From contig JAEZLH010000004.1 in assembly GCA_023435895.1 (NCBI GenBank), positions 1 through 64,000 of the forward strand: a stretch of DNA of 64,000 bases. Direction: 5' to 3'. Below the pieces are notes generated by a model, which saw only the letters and a program-made list of their open reading frames with translations, did no database searches and had not been told where the DNA came from. Positions 62,153-64,000 of the stretch are shown here, in pieces (positions within the stretch are counted from its first letter, which is position 1; every line of letters starts with the position of its first letter). A program made the translations under genes and the position numbers. The DNA is from Bacillota bacterium. Lineage in GTDB: Bacteria; Bacillota; Clostridia; Lachnospirales; Lachnospiraceae.

Positions 62153-62344
62153 ATGCTATTTACAGCCGCTTTTGTTACGACATTTTCAAGCGAAACACAA
62201 GATCTTGGATTGTTTAATGTGCCATTATTTATTGGAACTATCTTGTTTCTATTGATTGCATTATATATGTGTGTTCGTATAACTCGGAGAAACAGACTCT
62301 ATATTCATCATAAACGTAAGCCTCGTGCTAAAGCTTATATTTAA
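62153..62344 (+). CDS. 63-residue single-pass membrane protein
   Basis: One membrane helix (about 22-42) and a strongly basic C-terminal tail (RITRRNRLYIHHKRKPRAKA). The ribosome-binding site GGAGGG is among the best in the locus, so it is probably translated. It lies between capsule promoter 3 and the second sugar transferase, 17 bases before the latter. No family recognised; a regulator or partner of that enzyme is possible. Confidence 0.65.
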   Translation: MLFTAAFVTTFSSETQDLGLFNVPLFIGTILFLLIALYMCVRITRRNRLYIHHKRKPRAKAYI

Positions 62345-62361
62345 TGAGGTAGGGGAGAAAA

Positions 62362-63777
62362 ATGAAACGTGAAAATATAAAAACTACGAAAGTAATTACG
62401 TTGTTACTAGATTTACTTTGTGTCATATCAGCATTTTATTTGTCAGGAATTATTAGAGGTGGTATTATTAACGAATTTGGAACCATGAATGAAGTTTATG
62501 GGAATATACTGCTGGTTATGATTTTATCAACTTTGATGATAGGAAATGTATCTCATAATGTAAATATATGCAAAAGAGGATTTTATCAGGAATGTGCCAG
62601 TTTATTAAAAGACCAAGCAATTCTTTGTCTTATTTTATTTGGGTACATAATAGTTATGAAAGAGGCTGATAGATGTTCCAGAATTTTTTTGATTGTATTT
62701 CTTATACTTAATTTTATGATTACCTATGTTGTTCGAAGTTATATGAAAATGATCCTAATATTGGTATATAGACAGAGTTCAAGCAGTAATAAAGTGATGT
62801 TAGTTACAATATCAAAAAATGTTTCAAGAATTTTAAAGCATATAAAGAGAGAATATGATTGGCAAATTCAAGTAAATTCCATTGCTCTTTGGGATAAAAG
62901 CAATATAGGGGATGTAATGGAAGGTATTGAAGTAGTAGCAGATAAAGATAATATGATGGAAATGGTTAGGCGCAATGTGGTGGATGAAGTTTTTATTTGT
63001 CTACCAAATGATTATAATATAGAAATTGAGGACTTGATATTAGCATTGGAAAATATGGGTGTTATCATTCATCTGAAGTTAGATCTTTTTCATGATTTAA
63101 ATGTTAGAAATAAAGTCATTGAAGGTTATGCAGGACATCAGGTTATTACCTTTTCGACAAATTATTTTAATGAAGAGTATGCCATTATAAAACGTATTAT
63201 TGACATAATCGGAGGTTTGGTAGGTTGTATTTTGACGATAATTGTTACATTGATTTTAGCACCAGCTATATTAATTGAATCACCAGGTGCAATATTTTTC
63301 TCTCAAATAAGAGTGGGTAAAAATGGTAGAAAGTTTAAGATTTACAAGTTTCGATCCATGTATAGAGATGCCGAAAAACGAAAAGCTGAACTCATGGCTA
63401 AGAATGAGATGAAGGGACTGATGTTCAAGATGACGGATGACCCCCGCATTACAAAAATGGGGAAATTTATTCGCAAGACAAGCCTGGATGAATTTCCGCA
63501 ATTTTTCAATGTTCTAAAGGGAGATATGAGTTTGGTAGGAACAAGGCCGCCCACTCAGGATGAATTTGAGCAGTATGAAGCTTGGCATAAACGAAGATTA
63601 AGTTTTAAACCGGGACTTACTGGAATGTGGCAGGTAAGTGGGAGAAGTGACATTGAAGATTTTGAGGATGTTGTTAAAATGGACCTACAGTATATTGACA
63701 ACTGGACACTATTGCTTGATTTTAAGATTTTGATTAAGACATTAGCTGTTGTTTTATTAAGAAGAGGATCAAAATAA
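62362..63777 (+). CDS. undecaprenyl-phosphate sugar-1-phosphate transferase, copy 2
   Basis: 471 residues, collinear without gaps with the copy upstream; the first ten residues and most of the catalytic domain are the same (VGKNGRKFKIYKFRSMYRDA, TSLDEFPQFFNVLKGDMSLV). Differences concentrate in the N-terminal membrane helices and the middle domain, including substitutions such as LSGIIRGG for MAAIIRGG. Could initiate a second polymer or accept a different sugar. TAGGGGAG precedes the ATG. Glf follows in the same direction. Confidence 0.93.
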   Translation: MKRENIKTTKVITLLLDLLCVISAFYLSGIIRGGIINEFGTMNEVYGNILLVMILSTLMIGNVSHNVNICKRGFYQECASLLKDQAILCLILFGYIIVMKEADRCSRIFLIVFLILNFMITYVVRSYMKMILILVYRQSSSSNKVMLVTISKNVSRILKHIKREYDWQIQVNSIALWDKSNIGDVMEGIEVVADKDNMMEMVRRNVVDEVFICLPNDYNIEIEDLILALENMGVIIHLKLDLFHDLNVRNKVIEGYAGHQVITFSTNYFNEEYAIIKRIIDIIGGLVGCILTIIVTLILAPAILIESPGAIFFSQIRVGKNGRKFKIYKFRSMYRDAEKRKAELMAKNEMKGLMFKMTDDPRITKMGKFIRKTSLDEFPQFFNVLKGDMSLVGTRPPTQDEFEQYEAWHKRRLSFKPGLTGMWQVSGRSDIEDFEDVVKMDLQYIDNWTLLLDFKILIKTLAVVLLRRGSK

Positions 63778-63804
63778 CTGGCGTAACTTTCAGGAGGAAA
63801 CTTT

Positions 63805-64000
63805 ATGTATGATTATTTAGTAGTAGGGGCAGGCTTATATGGAGCAATATTTGCTAATGAAGCAAAATTACGAAATAAATCAGTACTGGTTATCGACAAA
63901 CGCCCCAATATCGCAGGTAATGTCTATACTGAAGAGATAGAAGGAATTAATGTTCATAAATATGGTGCTCATATTTTTCATACGAACAGCAAAAGAGTAT
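63805..64000 (+). CDS. glf: UDP-galactopyranose mutase, N-terminal part
   Basis: 65 codons before the window ends. MYDYLVVGAGLYGAIFANEA is the dinucleotide-binding start of Glf, and NKSVLVIDKRPNIAGNVYTE, HKYGAHIFHTNSKRV are its next conserved blocks. Makes UDP-galactofuranose, implying Galf in the polymer. CAGGAGG precedes the ATG. Incomplete only because the window ends. Confidence 0.92.
   Translation, partial: MYDYLVVGAGLYGAIFANEAKLRNKSVLVIDKRPNIAGNVYTEEIEGINVHKYGAHIFHTNSKRV

Noticed and set aside
1..64000. CRISPR arrays, insertion sequences, tRNA or rRNA genes
   Set aside because: Scanned by eye; no regularly spaced repeats of that type, no transposase-like protein, and no cloverleaf sequence with the T-loop pattern was found.

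Overview
The window is chromosomal DNA of a low-GC Gram-positive anaerobe, most likely a member of the Lachnospiraceae (Clostridia). The evidence is a Bacillota-type S10-spc-alpha ribosomal superoperon ending in an ECF transporter module and truA, an enlarged ribosomal protein L17, a zinc-type S14, a PspA-YdjGHI operon, and a Gram-positive capsule locus with a split Wzz/BY-kinase, a PHP-type phosphatase, a sortase and an S-layer-homology (SLH) protein. The family-level assignment is inference; no rRNA gene is present.

Left part (1-16.2 kb) holds small independent units. These are a membrane-anchored sugar-binding-type protein, a small CXXC zinc-finger membrane protein, an XRE regulator with a membrane tail, and a GntR/ABC operon of the YtrA type with a recognisable operator. 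They are followed by a phospho-sugar mutase with a structured leader, a GNAT acetyltransferase, a minus-strand pspA-ydjG-ydjH-ydjI envelope-stress operon, a class I methyltransferase, a small unknown gene and a DUF3795 protein.

Middle part (16.2-38.3 kb) is the ribosomal superoperon: rpsJ-rplC-rplD-rplW-rplB-rpsS-rplV-rpsC-rplP-rpmC-rpsQ-rplN-rplX-rplE-rpsN-rpsH-rplF-rplR-rpsE-rpmD-rplO-secY-adk-map-KOW protein-infA-rpmJ-rpsM-rpsK-rpsD-rpoA-rplQ, then ecfA1-ecfA2-ecfT-truA and an MgtC-family gene. Good sigma-A promoters precede rpsJ and rpmJ. Structured non-coding RNA can be drawn upstream of rpsJ and rpsM and in the rpsQ-rplN, rpsH-rplF and secY-adk gaps. A strong terminator follows rplQ.

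Right part (38.4-64 kb, continuing past the end) is a surface polysaccharide locus. It contains GDP-mannose synthesis (manC), a WecG/TagA glycosyltransferase, a cytidylyltransferase and LicD pair for phospho-substituents, GT4 and GT2 glycosyltransferases, an EpsG-like polymerase, a hexapeptide acyltransferase, a polysaccharide pyruvyltransferase and a MurJ/Wzx-like flippase. Next come a 2062-residue protein with SLH domains and five beta-helix modules, an initiating sugar transferase, a sortase with a repeat-rich candidate substrate and an unknown membrane protein, a CpsB/Wzz/CpsD length-control module, a tiny membrane protein, a second near-identical-length initiating sugar transferase, and the start of glf (UDP-galactopyranose mutase).

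Most striking points: (i) a pyruvyltransferase, whose product class is the usual SLH ligand, is encoded next to a giant SLH beta-helix protein; (ii) an identical 17-nt promoter sequence with a fixed-distance upstream box stands in front of three capsule transcription units; (iii) a promoter-to-terminator segment without a convincing gene lies inside the capsule locus; (iv) a class D-like sortase is adjacent to a surface protein with an atypical sorting signal.
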